From positions 1,570,001 through 1,634,000 of the forward strand of contig NZ_CP060697.1 in NCBI RefSeq assembly GCF_014352855.1: a stretch of DNA of 64,000 nucleotides. The letters run 5' to 3'. Within the stretch, counting starts at the first letter, position 1; each line of letters starts with the position of its first letter. Shown here in pieces: positions 1 to 8,685 of this stretch. The notes under the pieces were generated by a model. The model had not been told where the DNA came from. It did no database searches and was given only the letters and a program-made list of their open reading frames with translations. The position numbers and the translations under genes were made by a program. Source of the stretch: Sphingomonas sabuli (GTDB lineage Bacteria > Pseudomonadota > Alphaproteobacteria > Sphingomonadales > Sphingomonadaceae).

Positions 1-11
1 AAGGGAAGCGC

Positions 12-296
12 ATGGCCCGCCCGGACCCCATCCCCAGCCCCAAGGCGTCGCTGCTGCGCCGCTTCCGGCGCGCGATGAAGTGGCTGGCGCTGCTGTCGAT
101 CGTCATTGCGGCGATCGCCGTGCTGCTGGTCGCGCGCGGCGACGACGGGGTTCATATTCACATGCTGATCGCGACCGCGCTGGGGGTCGGCCTCACCGTC
201 CTGCTCGGCACCGGGCTGATGGTGCTGAGCTTCCTCAGCTCGTCGAGCGGCCACGATGACGCGGCGGGGCAATCCCAACACAAGGACGACCGATGA
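12..296 (+). CDS. Small two-helix membrane protein, unknown function
   Basis: A 94-residue protein of unknown function. It has a basic N-terminus (RRFRRAMK), two hydrophobic segments at about residues 22-41 and 51-76, and a hydrophilic His/Asp-rich tail. It is therefore probably an inner-membrane protein with both ends in the cytoplasm. An AAGGGAAG ribosome-binding site lies directly upstream, at the first bases of the window. Its end overlaps the start of the downstream thioesterase by 4 nt (ATGA), so the two are probably co-translated. I do not recognise the family. Confidence 0.7.
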   Translation: MARPDPIPSPKASLLRRFRRAMKWLALLSIVIAAIAVLLVARGDDGVHIHMLIATALGVGLTVLLGTGLMVLSFLSSSSGHDDAAGQSQHKDDR

Positions 297-676
297 CCGA
301 CCCGATTCGCGAGCCGACCCTGCGGGTCGTGCCGGGCCCGACCGACATCAATGCCAACGGCCACATCTTCGGCGGCTGGGTGCTTAGCCAGATGGACATC
401 GCCGGCGGCATCGTCGCTTCGCAGCGGGCGCGCGGGCACGTCGCGACCGTGGCCATCAGCCGGATGGAATTCATCGCGCCCATCCACCTGCGCGACGTGA
501 TCTCCGTCTTCGCCGAGGTGGAAAAGGTCGGCCGCACGTCGATGGTGGTGAAGATCGAAGTCGTCGCCAACCGCGATCGCGGCATCTGCGAAAGCATCAA
601 GGTCACCGAGGGCGTGTTCACCTTCGTCGCGCTGGACGACAATTTCCGTCCGCGCACGGTCGACGTCGAAGCCTGA
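293..676 (+). CDS. Acyl-CoA thioesterase, YciA/ACOT hotdog family
   Basis: A single hotdog-fold domain of 127 residues, the usual YciA length. It should hydrolyse acyl-CoA thioesters in the cytoplasm. The family signature is clear near the N-terminus: DINANGHIFGGW followed by LSQMD, with the probable catalytic Asp at about residue 35. The ATISRMEFIAP-type strand follows (here VAISRMEFIAPIHL). The start ATG overlaps the stop of the upstream membrane-protein gene. Chain-length preference cannot be read from the sequence. Confidence 0.87.
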   Translation: MTDPIREPTLRVVPGPTDINANGHIFGGWVLSQMDIAGGIVASQRARGHVATVAISRMEFIAPIHLRDVISVFAEVEKVGRTSMVVKIEVVANRDRGICESIKVTEGVFTFVALDDNFRPRTVDVEA

Positions 677-686
677 CCCAAAAGAA

Positions 687-714
687 AACGGCCCGCCGTC
701 GCCGGCAGGCCGTT
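687..714. terminator. Hairpin between convergent genes
   Basis: An 11-bp inverted repeat (AACGGCCcGCC / GGCaGGCCGTT, one mismatch) with a 6-nt loop. It lies between the thioesterase gene and the convergent DUF4167 gene. An A-rich stretch precedes it on the + strand, which gives a U-rich tail when read on the - strand, so it may work in both directions. Confidence 0.6.
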
Positions 715-738
715 CCCTGAACCGTTAGCGGGCGGCAG

Positions 739-1347
739 TCAGGCCGCAGGCGCCACGTCGACGTCGCCGTCGTTGCGCGGCTTGCGGGTCGCCCGGCGCT
801 TGGGCTTGGCCGGAGCCTCCTCCTCGCCATCGTCGCCATCGCGGCCGATCGCCGGCGGCAGCGCGGTCATCGCGATCCGCTCGCCATCGTCGTCCTGGTC
901 GTCGTCGTCGGACGACGCATTGCGCGATCCGTTGCGGCGCGACCGGTCCGGCTTGTCCGAACGGTCGCGGCCACTGCCGTTGCCGCGCTGGTTGCGGCTC
1001 GGCCGATCGCCGCTGTCCTCGTCGGACGCGTCGTAGCTGTCGCCGTCATTGTCGTTGTCGTTGTCCTCGTCGTCCGAGGAATCGTCGCCGCGCGCCTTGC
1101 GCTGGTCGTCGTAGCGCGAGCGGCTTTCGCCCAGGACACGGAAATAATGGTCCGCGAACTGAAGGAAATATTCGCTTTGCACGCGGTCGCCCGCAAGCTG
1201 CGCATCGCGCGCCATGTTCTTGTATTTCTCGAGCAGCTGCGCGGCATTGCCACGCTGGCGATTATCCTGCCGATTACCCCCGAGATTGGGACCCCGCTGG
1301 CCCCCGCGGCCGCGACGGCGACCACCACCCTGTCGATTATTGATCAA
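739..1347 (-). CDS. DUF4167 domain-containing protein
   Basis: A 202-residue alphaproteobacterial protein. The N-terminus is Arg/Gly/Asn-rich (MINNRQGGGRRRGRGG). The conserved DUF4167 core follows at about residues 35-75 (AAQLLEKYKNMARDAQ, YFLQFADHYFRVLGE). The remaining C-terminal half is low complexity, alternating acidic Asp/Glu runs with Arg/Lys patches. Its biochemical role is unknown; the charged tails suggest nucleic-acid or polyelectrolyte binding (inference). The start appears to be TTG, preceded by GAGGAAG; MINNRQ is a typical start for this family. Confidence 0.85.
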   Translation of the reverse strand: MINNRQGGGRRRGRGGQRGPNLGGNRQDNRQRGNAAQLLEKYKNMARDAQLAGDRVQSEYFLQFADHYFRVLGESRSRYDDQRKARGDDSSDDEDNDNDNDGDSYDASDEDSGDRPSRNQRGNGSGRDRSDKPDRSRRNGSRNASSDDDDQDDDGERIAMTALPPAIGRDGDDGEEEAPAKPKRRATRKPRNDGDVDVAPAA

Positions 1348-1571
1348 AAGCCGACTTCCTCAAACAATAGAAGTTCGCCCCCCGCTCCTGCCGGCCTGCA
1401 TCTGCGCGTGCGCAGCTTCGCCCTTGTTCTTCCGCTTAAGCGTCAGCGCGCTTGCGAAGGGCCGATTGCATCGGGGGTAGGAGGGGATGCGCTCAGGTCA
1501 TTTCCGCTCAAGCGGGCCCGCTCCTGAAACAGGATGTAATGGGCATTTACCGATATTCCAAGCGAATTTCT

Positions 1572-2402
1572 TCAAGCCCGGGTCAAGAGTACCGCCCGGT
1601 CCCGTCCGCCGAAGTCCTTGGCAATGCTGGATTTCAGCCCGTCGCGTTCAAGCAGGGGGCGCGCCGCGGCGGCTTGGCCGGCGCCGATTTCGACCGCGGC
1701 CAGCCCACCTGGATTGAGCAGGCGCGGAATTTCGGGCGCCAGCCGCCGGATGCAGTCGAGCCCGTCCGGACCGGCGAACAGCGCCTCGTCGGGCTCATGT
1801 TCGGCCACTCCGGGACCGAGCTCCTCGTCCTCGGCGACATACGGCGGATTGCACAGGATGAGGTCGAATCCCTCGGCGATGCCGTCGGCCCAGTCGCCCA
1901 GCTTGAACTTCGCCCGATCGTCGAAGCCCAGCCGCCGGGCATTGGCCGACGCGTAGGACAAGGCCCGCCGCGAACTGTCGACCCCAATGCCCGTTGCCTT
2001 CGGCCACAAGTCCAGCGCCGCCAGCAGGAGCGTGCCCGGACCGGTACCAAGGTCGAGGATCCGGCCCGGCCCGTCAGCCTTGCCTTCGAAATGCGCGATC
2101 GCGGACGCAATCAGCACTTCGCTGTCGGGTCGCGGCACCAGCACGCCCGGGCCGACATGAATGTCGATGTCCCAGAAGGCGCGGCGGCCGGTGATATAGG
2201 CCACTGGCTCGCCCTTCGCCCGGCGTTCGACCATCGTCCAGAACCGCTTGGGCGGATCCTTGTCCGGCGGGTTGAGCAGCAGCTTGTCGCGGTCGATGTT
2301 CAAGGCCTCGGCCATCAGCAGCTCGGCGTCGAGCCGCGCCGTGTCGCTGGTCAGGGTCAATTGCCGCGCCGCTTCGTCGAGCGCGCGTGTCAGCGGCTTC
2401 AC
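1572..2402 (-). CDS. prmC: Release factor glutamine methyltransferase PrmC
   Basis: PrmC N5-methylates the Gln of the GGQ motif in release factors RF1 and RF2. The 276-residue protein has the expected N-terminal helical domain, the SAM-binding loop DLGTGPG at residues 117-123, and the catalytic NPPY motif at 185-188. The gene follows its own substrate gene prfA and overlaps it by 4 nt (GTGA). The start is therefore GTG. The last gene of the hisS-prfA-prmC operon. Confidence 0.95.
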   Translation of the reverse strand: MKPLTRALDEAARQLTLTSDTARLDAELLMAEALNIDRDKLLLNPPDKDPPKRFWTMVERRAKGEPVAYITGRRAFWDIDIHVGPGVLVPRPDSEVLIASAIAHFEGKADGPGRILDLGTGPGTLLLAALDLWPKATGIGVDSSRRALSYASANARRLGFDDRAKFKLGDWADGIAEGFDLILCNPPYVAEDEELGPGVAEHEPDEALFAGPDGLDCIRRLAPEIPRLLNPGGLAAVEIGAGQAAAARPLLERDGLKSSIAKDFGGRDRAVLLTRA

Positions 2403-3478
2403 GCGTCTTCCAGACCCGCCAGCCGCTGGGCCTCGTCCTCGGCGATCAAGGCTTCGGTCAATTCGCCAAGCCCGGGTCCTTCAAGGATCGCCTCCAGCTT
2501 GTGCAAGGTCAGGTTGATCCGGTGATCGGTCACGCGCCCCTGCGGGAAATTGTACGTGCGGATCCGCTCCGACCGGTCGCCCGATCCGACCATCGACTTG
2601 CGCGCGCCGGCCCGCTCGCTGGCCAGCCGCTCCCGTTCCAGTTCGAAGAGTCGCGTACGCAGTACCTTCAGCGCCTTGGCCTTGTTCTTGTGCTGCGATT
2701 TTTCGTCCTGCTGGATGACGACGAGGCCGGACGGCAGATGGGTGATGCGCACGGCGCTGTCGGTGGTGTTCACCGACTGCCCGCCGGGGCCCGACGAGCG
2801 ATAGACGTCGATGCGCAAATCCTTGTCGTCGATCTGGACGTCGACATCCTCGGCTTCCGGAAGGACCGCGACGGTCGCCGCCGACGTGTGGATCCGCCCG
2901 CCCGCTTCGGTCACCGGCACCCGCTGGACCCGGTGCACGCCGCTTTCGAATTTCAGCTTGGCGAACACCCCCGCCCCGGTAATCGACGCCACGGCTTCCT
3001 TGTAGCCGCCAAGCTCGGACGCGCTGGCGGAGATGAGTTCGAAGCGCCAGCCCTGCTCTTCGGCGAAACGCTGGTACATGCGCAGCAGGTCGCCGGCGAA
3101 CAGTGCGGCCTCGTCGCCGCCGGTCCCGGCGCGCACTTCCAGCATGGCCGGCCGCTCGTCCGCGGCATCGCGGGGCAGCAGCTGGACGGCTAGTGCACGC
3201 TCGGCGTCGGGCAGCTTGCGCTCGATCTCGTGCAATTCCTCTTCGGCCATCGCCCGCATCTCGGCGTCGGCGTCGCGGGTCATTGCCGACAGGCTCTCGC
3301 GTTCGGCGCGCAGCCGGCGAACTTCGCGAGCCGCGGCGGCCACCGGCTCGATCGCGGCATAATCCTTGGACAGGCGAACGAACTCTTCCGCCGACAGCTC
3401 GCCGCTTGCCATCTGGTCGGCAAGTTCCTGCTTGCGCGCCTCGATCGACGCGATGCGGTCCGACGAAATGCCCGTCAT
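2399..3478 (-). CDS. prfA: Peptide chain release factor 1
   Basis: RF1 recognises UAA and UAG stop codons and triggers peptide release on the ribosome. At 359 residues it is of normal length. The codon-recognition PxT motif is PVT at 188-190, and the GGQ catalytic motif is at 232-234 within SGPGGQSVN. The start ATG overlaps the hisS stop by 4 nt and the end overlaps prmC. An intact RF1 implies that UAG is an ordinary stop codon here, which bears on the E2 gene near 31.2 kb. Confidence 0.97.
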   Translation of the reverse strand: MTGISSDRIASIEARKQELADQMASGELSAEEFVRLSKDYAAIEPVAAAAREVRRLRAERESLSAMTRDADAEMRAMAEEELHEIERKLPDAERALAVQLLPRDAADERPAMLEVRAGTGGDEAALFAGDLLRMYQRFAEEQGWRFELISASASELGGYKEAVASITGAGVFAKLKFESGVHRVQRVPVTEAGGRIHTSAATVAVLPEAEDVDVQIDDKDLRIDVYRSSGPGGQSVNTTDSAVRITHLPSGLVVIQQDEKSQHKNKAKALKVLRTRLFELERERLASERAGARKSMVGSGDRSERIRTYNFPQGRVTDHRINLTLHKLEAILEGPGLGELTEALIAEDEAQRLAGLEDA

Positions 3479-4710
3479 TCGGCGATCGCCTGCGCAAGCT
3501 GGCCAAGCGTAACCGCGCGCTGCTCGCCGCTGGCCAGCGTTTTCAGCTGCGCCTCGCCGCGATCCAGTTCGTCGTCGCCGATGATCAGCGCATAGGTCGC
3601 GCCAGACGCATTGGCCTTGCTCATCCGCTTCTTCATGTTGCCGCGATAGGCCATGTCGCTGGCGATACCGTCGCGGCGAAGGCCTGCGATAATGCCCTCG
3701 GCTGCCGTCGCCGCGCGATCGCCCAGCGGCACGATCACCACCAGCGGCTGTTCGACAGCCGGCGCATCGATCAGCATCGACAGCCGCTCGATCCCCGCCG
3801 CCCAGCCGACCGCGGGCGTGTGCGGCCCGCCCAGCGATTCCATCAGGCCGTCATAGCGACCGCCCGCCAGCACCGTGCCCTGCGCCCCCAGCTGGTCGGT
3901 CATGAATTCGAAGGCGGTGTGGCGATAATAATCGAGCCCGCGCACCAACCGCGGCGCGCGTTCCCAGTTAACCCCCGCCGCATCCAGGCCGGCAGTGACC
4001 CGGGCGAAAAACTCGCCCGCGTCGCTGGTCAGGAAATCGTCGATCACCGGCGCGGCGTCGACGATCGGCCAGTCGGCATGGGCCTTGCTGTCGAGAATCC
4101 GCAGCGGGTTGCGGTCGAGCCGGTCGCGGCTCTCCTCGCTAAGATCGCCGCGATGCTTGGTGAAGTGCGCGTGCAACGCGTCGCGCCACGCGGCGCGCGT
4201 GTCGGGATCGCCCAACGTGTTGAGCTTGAGCACCGCGGCATCGATGCCGAGTTCCTTGAGCAACTGGTCGGCAAAGCACAGCAATTCGACGTCCGACGCC
4301 GGTTCCGGCGCGCCGATGATCTCCGCGTCCAGCTGGTGGAACTGGCGGAAGCGGCCTTTTTGCGGGCGCTCGTAACGGAAGGCGGCGCCATGCGTCGCGA
4401 CCTTCAGCGGCACGTGCTGCTGCCAACCTTCCGACAGGAAGGCACGGGCAATGCCGGCAGTAAACTCCGGACGAAGCGTCACCGGGTCGCCGCTCTTGTC
4501 CTCGAAACTGTACATTTCCTTGGACACGACGTCGGTAGTTTCGCCCATCGTCCGGGCGAACACTGCGGTGTCCTCCAGCATCGGTACGTCGACCCGCCTG
4601 AACCCGTACAGCCGGCGCACCTTGTCGAACGCGGCGACCACCGCGGCCATGCGGTCGGCTTCTTCGCCCAACAGGCTTTGCATTCCCCGGACTGGCTGCG
4701 GCGTCTTCAT
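3475..4710 (-). CDS. hisS: Histidine--tRNA ligase
   Basis: A class II synthetase of 411 residues that charges tRNA-His. Visible hallmarks are the motif-2 region ([18 protein letters not shown]), the histidine-specific [13 protein letters not shown] segment, and the AGGRYDGL motif before the anticodon-binding domain. The chosen start gives [15 protein letters not shown], the usual family N-terminus; an ATG four codons upstream (position 4722) is also possible. First gene of the overlapping hisS-prfA-prmC operon. Confidence 0.95.
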   Translation of the reverse strand: MKTPQPVRGMQSLLGEEADRMAAVVAAFDKVRRLYGFRRVDVPMLEDTAVFARTMGETTDVVSKEMYSFEDKSGDPVTLRPEFTAGIARAFLSEGWQQHVPLKVATHGAAFRYERPQKGRFRQFHQLDAEIIGAPEPASDVELLCFADQLLKELGIDAAVLKLNTLGDPDTRAAWRDALHAHFTKHRGDLSEESRDRLDRNPLRILDSKAHADWPIVDAAPVIDDFLTSDAGEFFARVTAGLDAAGVNWERAPRLVRGLDYYRHTAFEFMTDQLGAQGTVLAGGRYDGLMESLGGPHTPAVGWAAGIERLSMLIDAPAVEQPLVVIVPLGDRAATAAEGIIAGLRRDGIASDMAYRGNMKKRMSKANASGATYALIIGDDELDRGEAQLKTLASGEQRAVTLGQLAQAIAE

Positions 4711-4766
4711 CGGCGGGCGCATGGCAAAGATCGCGGGCAAAGGAAAGGAAGCGTGCGCGCGATTCC

Positions 4767-7292
4767 TCAGTCCTCGCCGCCGCGGCCGCCTTCGCGCCGC
4801 CACGACCCGCGCGGCGGCAGGAACTGCTTGCGGATGCTGATGCTGATCGTCCGGCCAAGCGGATCGAGCAGGTCGCCTTGGTAATTGAACGGCACCGCGC
4901 CAAGGGAATCGCGGACGTTGGGCTTGGTGTCGAAGATGTTGTTCACTTCCAGCCGCAGCGACGACCCGCGCAGCCACGGATGCTTGGCGACCAGGTCGAG
5001 CCGCTGGCCAAGGTTGGCGAACAGCCGCAGGTCGAACGTCCCGACGGGCGAAAAGCGCAAGGTATCGCCGGTCGCTGTCGTCACCTGCGTCGCGCTTTTC
5101 CAATTGGCCGACATGCGGGCGCCAAGGCCGTTGTTGAAATAGCCTGCGCGCGCTTCGACCTCGTGCCGCGACCGGCCGCCGCCCTGCCCGACCGCGTCGC
5201 CGTCGAGATAGTCGAGATCCAGGCCGGGCCGGATCGTCACCCGGTCGACCAGCGTCACCGTGTCGGTCAGCGAAAAGGTCAGCCGGCCCCCGTTCCGGCC
5301 GCCACCGCCGCCGCCGCCGAAGCGGCCGAAGCCACCGCCACCGCCGCCGCCGACACCTGGCGGCGGGCCGCCCTCGGGCGGAGGGCCGCCTTCGGGGGGC
5401 GGGCCACCTTCGGGCCGCGCGTCGCCGGAACGTTCGCCGCGGCGGGCACGGAGCGCGGCGATCGCGGCCGGCGACGGGGCGGCGGACTTGAGCGGCTTGG
5501 AGAAGTCGAAGCCGAAGCGCAGCGTGTCGCGCCGGGCGCTGTCGTAATTGACCGGGCGCAGGTCGACGCTGACCAGCTGTCCGCCGGCATTGCGCATGAA
5601 CCGTTCCGGAAAGGCCGCCTCGATCGTCGGGGTCGGCCCGGGGAAGCTGGAAATCGGGTCGTCGAACCGCGAGCGCACATATTCGGCGCGCAGCGTCAGG
5701 TCGGTTTCCTCGAGCGGCTTCCAATTGCCGCCAAGCTTGATCACGTTGCGGCGGTCGGCATCGAGGCCGGGATTGCCGCCGGTGATCGCGTTGACCTCCA
5801 CCGTCTGACCGGTGGTAAAGTCGAAGATGCGCGTTCCCGGCGTTTCCAGGATCGGGTCGCCAAGCTGGCCGACCGACGGCGCGCCTTCTTCGCGCGTCCA
5901 GCTGGCGAGCAGGTTGAGCCGCCGCACCGGCGACCAGTTGGCCCCGGCGCCGAGCGTCGTCAGCGTGCCGAAGTCGGAATAGCGTTCGATTTCCGCATTG
6001 GCGTTGAGCCCGAGCGTGCCGAGCGCCCCGAAATCGCTGTCCCGCCGCGATATCGGGATATCGAGGTTGGCCGACGCCTGCCCGATAGACCGCCCGAGCG
6101 AGCTTTCGCTTTCGATCCCGTCGCGAACGCGCTTGCTGTCGCGGTCCAGCGTGCTGGCCCCGACGTTGACGGTCGCCCCGATATCGCCGGCGGGCAGCTT
6201 GAACAGCTTGCCGTTGAGCATCCCGTCAATGTCTGCTGAGCGGGTCACGGTCCGCGCGCTGTCGTCGATCGCAGCGTCGCGGTCGGTGCGAGTCACGCCG
6301 CGGTCGAGGTCCGCATTGCCGGTCACCGACCAGCGCCAGCCGCCCGGCAGATTGCCGTTGAGCACACCGCCGGCGTGCAGGCTGTCATTGGTCGAATTGC
6401 GCGCCAGCGGCAGCAGGAGCGTGTCGCCAAGGCCAAGTAGCGAACGCCCGGTGGACCGCTGCGCCTCGACATTGCCGGTTGCGGAGACCGTGCCGATCTG
6501 GCGATTGTGCGTGGCGGTGGCGCGATACTGCCGGCGCTCGCCGATCAGCGTCCGGGCGCCCTGGTCGTCGGCGTCCTCGGCCGGGTCTTCAACGCGGATG
6601 AAGCGCTCGTCCTCGGTCAGCGGGCTGTTCGCTTCGACATTCAGGTTGACGGTGGTGCGGCCGTTCTCGCCGATCATCAGCCGGGTGACGTCGGCTTCGC
6701 CGCCAAGATAGCCGCCGCCGGTCGCGGTGGTTCCCTCGAGCCGTGCGGTGGTCGACCGGAAACGGGGGCGAAGGACGAAGTTCACCACCTTCTGGTCGGC
6801 CCGGTAGCCGTACCGCAGCGCCACTTCCTCCGGCAGGATTTCGACCTTGGAGATGGCTTCGGTGGGAATGTCGCGCAGTTCGCGAAAGCCGGAGATGCGC
6901 TGGCCGTTGAGCAGCAGCACCGGCCGCTCGCCGCCGCGTCCGCGCGCGCTGCCGATCTGCGGCGCGATCGCTTCGAGAAGCTCGTTGATGTCGGTCGCAC
7001 CGGTGGCTCGGATGTCGCGCGTGTCGAGCGTGTTTTCGGGCGGAATGTCGCCGATCACGTTCGACCGCTGACCGGTGACGATGATCGTATCGTCTTCGTC
7101 CAGTTCGTCGGCGGCTGGGTCCGCGGATGCGGGCTCGGCTGCATCAGCCGGTTGATCGGCCGCAACGGTCTCGGGTTGCGTGGCCGCAGGGGCTTCGGGC
7201 TGCGTGGCCGTGGGCGCGGCGTCCTGGGCGGCGGCGACGGCCGGAAGGACGAACAGCGCGATGCCGGCGAGGTAGAGCGACTTGGTCTTCAT
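4767..7292 (-). CDS. TonB-dependent receptor-like outer membrane protein with Pro/Gly-rich insert
   Basis: An 841-residue outer-membrane protein. A signal peptide (MKTKSLYLAGIALFVLPAVAAAQ) is followed by an Ala/Pro/Glu-rich linker and a TonB-box-like DDTIIVTGQR. A short plug domain follows (LLLNGQRISGF, AISKVEILP), then a beta-barrel ending in DPLGRTISISIRKQF. Inside the barrel, at roughly residues 620-670, sits a low-complexity PEGGPPP/poly-Gly tract. The barrel resembles the receptor at 56929-59466, sharing ITGGNP, DLRPVN and DPLGRTI blocks. The substrate is unknown. The start was placed at the signal peptide, not at an upstream in-frame codon. Confidence 0.85.
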   Translation of the reverse strand: MKTKSLYLAGIALFVLPAVAAAQDAAPTATQPEAPAATQPETVAADQPADAAEPASADPAADELDEDDTIIVTGQRSNVIGDIPPENTLDTRDIRATGATDINELLEAIAPQIGSARGRGGERPVLLLNGQRISGFRELRDIPTEAISKVEILPEEVALRYGYRADQKVVNFVLRPRFRSTTARLEGTTATGGGYLGGEADVTRLMIGENGRTTVNLNVEANSPLTEDERFIRVEDPAEDADDQGARTLIGERRQYRATATHNRQIGTVSATGNVEAQRSTGRSLLGLGDTLLLPLARNSTNDSLHAGGVLNGNLPGGWRWSVTGNADLDRGVTRTDRDAAIDDSARTVTRSADIDGMLNGKLFKLPAGDIGATVNVGASTLDRDSKRVRDGIESESSLGRSIGQASANLDIPISRRDSDFGALGTLGLNANAEIERYSDFGTLTTLGAGANWSPVRRLNLLASWTREEGAPSVGQLGDPILETPGTRIFDFTTGQTVEVNAITGGNPGLDADRRNVIKLGGNWKPLEETDLTLRAEYVRSRFDDPISSFPGPTPTIEAAFPERFMRNAGGQLVSVDLRPVNYDSARRDTLRFGFDFSKPLKSAAPSPAAIAALRARRGERSGDARPEGGPPPEGGPPPEGGPPPGVGGGGGGGFGRFGGGGGGGRNGGRLTFSLTDTVTLVDRVTIRPGLDLDYLDGDAVGQGGGRSRHEVEARAGYFNNGLGARMSANWKSATQVTTATGDTLRFSPVGTFDLRLFANLGQRLDLVAKHPWLRGSSLRLEVNNIFDTKPNVRDSLGAVPFNYQGDLLDPLGRTISISIRKQFLPPRGSWRREGGRGGED
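5362..5415 (-). repeat. Three 18-bp tandem repeats coding EGGPPP
   Basis: Three adjacent 18-bp units with a few substitutions, within the receptor gene, encode PEGGPPPEGGPPPEGGPPP. A poly-Gly-coding tract adjoins them (about 5290-5350 on the + strand). Being a multiple of 3, copy-number change would alter the length of a loop without breaking the frame. Confidence 0.85.
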
Positions 7293-7380
7293 TCGCAACC
7301 CGTCGCGCCCGGCGGGTGAATTGCGGATGACCGCGCGGTTCATTTCGACGGGCGCACCCCCTATGACGACGAACGGCACG

Positions 7381-8640
7381 TCAGATGGTGTCGAGCGCGT
7401 GGATGGCAACGCCGACCAGCCCGCCGACCAGCGTGCCGTTGATGCGGATATATTGCAGGTCGCGCCCGACCGCCGATTCCAGCCGCGCGGTGACGGTGCG
7501 CGCGTCCCAGCTGCGGATCGTTTCCGATACCAGCATGACGATCGAACTGCCGTAGCTTTGCGCCATGCCCGCCGCGGCGCGGCGAACGAACTGGTTGATG
7601 GCGCTGCGCACGCGCCTGTCCTGTTCGAGAGATTCGCCCATCGACCGCAGCACGTCGCCCAGCCGGCCGGCCATTGCCGCGTCGGGATTGCGGGCGGCGC
7701 GGATGATCGATTCCCGGCCGCGCTGCCAGATGGCGTCGATCCACAGCGCGACCGAGCGATTGGCCAACAGCTGTTCCTTCAGATCCTCGACCTTGGCCTG
7801 CGTTGCCGCATTGGTCTGCAGATCGTTGGCCAGCTGGGCCAGCGCTTCCTCGACCTTGATCCGCACGGGATGGGTGGGATCGGTGGACATTTCCGCGCTC
7901 AGCTTGCGCAAGCCGTCGAGGATGGCGTCGGCCAGCTTGGCGTCGAGCCCGGCAAGCTTGAGCACCCAATTGGCTTTCTTGTGCACCATCTCGCGGATAA
8001 GTTCTTCGTTGGCGTCGAGCGCCCGCGACAGCCAGCGGATCGCCGCTTCCAGCATCGGCACGTGACGGTCCTCGTTGATCGCGGAGGCGAGCGCGTGGCC
8101 AAGGAGGGGGGCGACCTGCATCTTCTGGATGCGCTGGGCGATGGCGCCTTTCACGATCCCGCCCAGCCGTTCGTCGTCGAGGCCCTCGAATATGTCGGCG
8201 ATCAGGCGTGAGGCGCCCTGGCGGATACGCGTCCCTTCGCCAGCCGGTGCCTTGAGAAAACGGCCGGCCGCGCCGGCAATGTCGATGTTGCGCATGCGCC
8301 GCGCGACCACGGCGGGGACCAGGAAGTTTTCGTTGATGAAGGTGGCGAGCGAATCGCCGATCCGGTCCTTGTTGCGCGGGATGATCGCGGTGTGCGGAAT
8401 GGGCAGGCCAAGCGGATGGCGGAACAGGGCGGTGACCGCGAACCAGTCGGCCAGCCCGCCGACCATCGCCGCTTCGGCGAACGCCTTGACCCAGGCCAGC
8501 CAAGGGTAAGCGGGTTCGAACGCCCGGCTGGCCGCGAACAGCGCCGCCATCGCCACCAGCAGGCCGGTCGCGGCCAGCTTCATCCCGGCCGCACCGGGCT
8601 GGGCCGGGTTGAACCGGGACAGGGCGACGGGCGTCTTCAC
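7381..8640 (-). CDS. DUF445 (YjiN-like) membrane protein
   Basis: A 419-residue DUF445 protein of unknown function. It has a hydrophobic N-terminal segment at about residues 21-42 and the family block GGLADWFAVTALFRHPLGLP with IPHTAIIPRNKDRIG. A long helical middle follows, then a C-terminal glycine-rich hydrophobic segment (INGTLVGGLVGVAIHAL). Both ends probably contact the inner membrane. A GTG start at 8640 is chosen; an ATG at 8583 is the alternative. It lies 45 nt beyond the RND permease stop, on the same strand. Confidence 0.87.
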   Translation of the reverse strand: MKTPVALSRFNPAQPGAAGMKLAATGLLVAMAALFAASRAFEPAYPWLAWVKAFAEAAMVGGLADWFAVTALFRHPLGLPIPHTAIIPRNKDRIGDSLATFINENFLVPAVVARRMRNIDIAGAAGRFLKAPAGEGTRIRQGASRLIADIFEGLDDERLGGIVKGAIAQRIQKMQVAPLLGHALASAINEDRHVPMLEAAIRWLSRALDANEELIREMVHKKANWVLKLAGLDAKLADAILDGLRKLSAEMSTDPTHPVRIKVEEALAQLANDLQTNAATQAKVEDLKEQLLANRSVALWIDAIWQRGRESIIRAARNPDAAMAGRLGDVLRSMGESLEQDRRVRSAINQFVRRAAAGMAQSYGSSIVMLVSETIRSWDARTVTARLESAVGRDLQYIRINGTLVGGLVGVAIHALDTI

Positions 8641-8685
8641 ATCACCGCCATAGCGGGCCGGGCGCGTGGAATCACCCGGCGCGGC

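Noticed and set aside
4878..6239. A 453-codon open frame antisense to the first TonB receptor gene
   Set aside because: Composition and lack of motifs show it to be a shadow of the receptor gene, whose signal peptide, plug and barrel end are clear.
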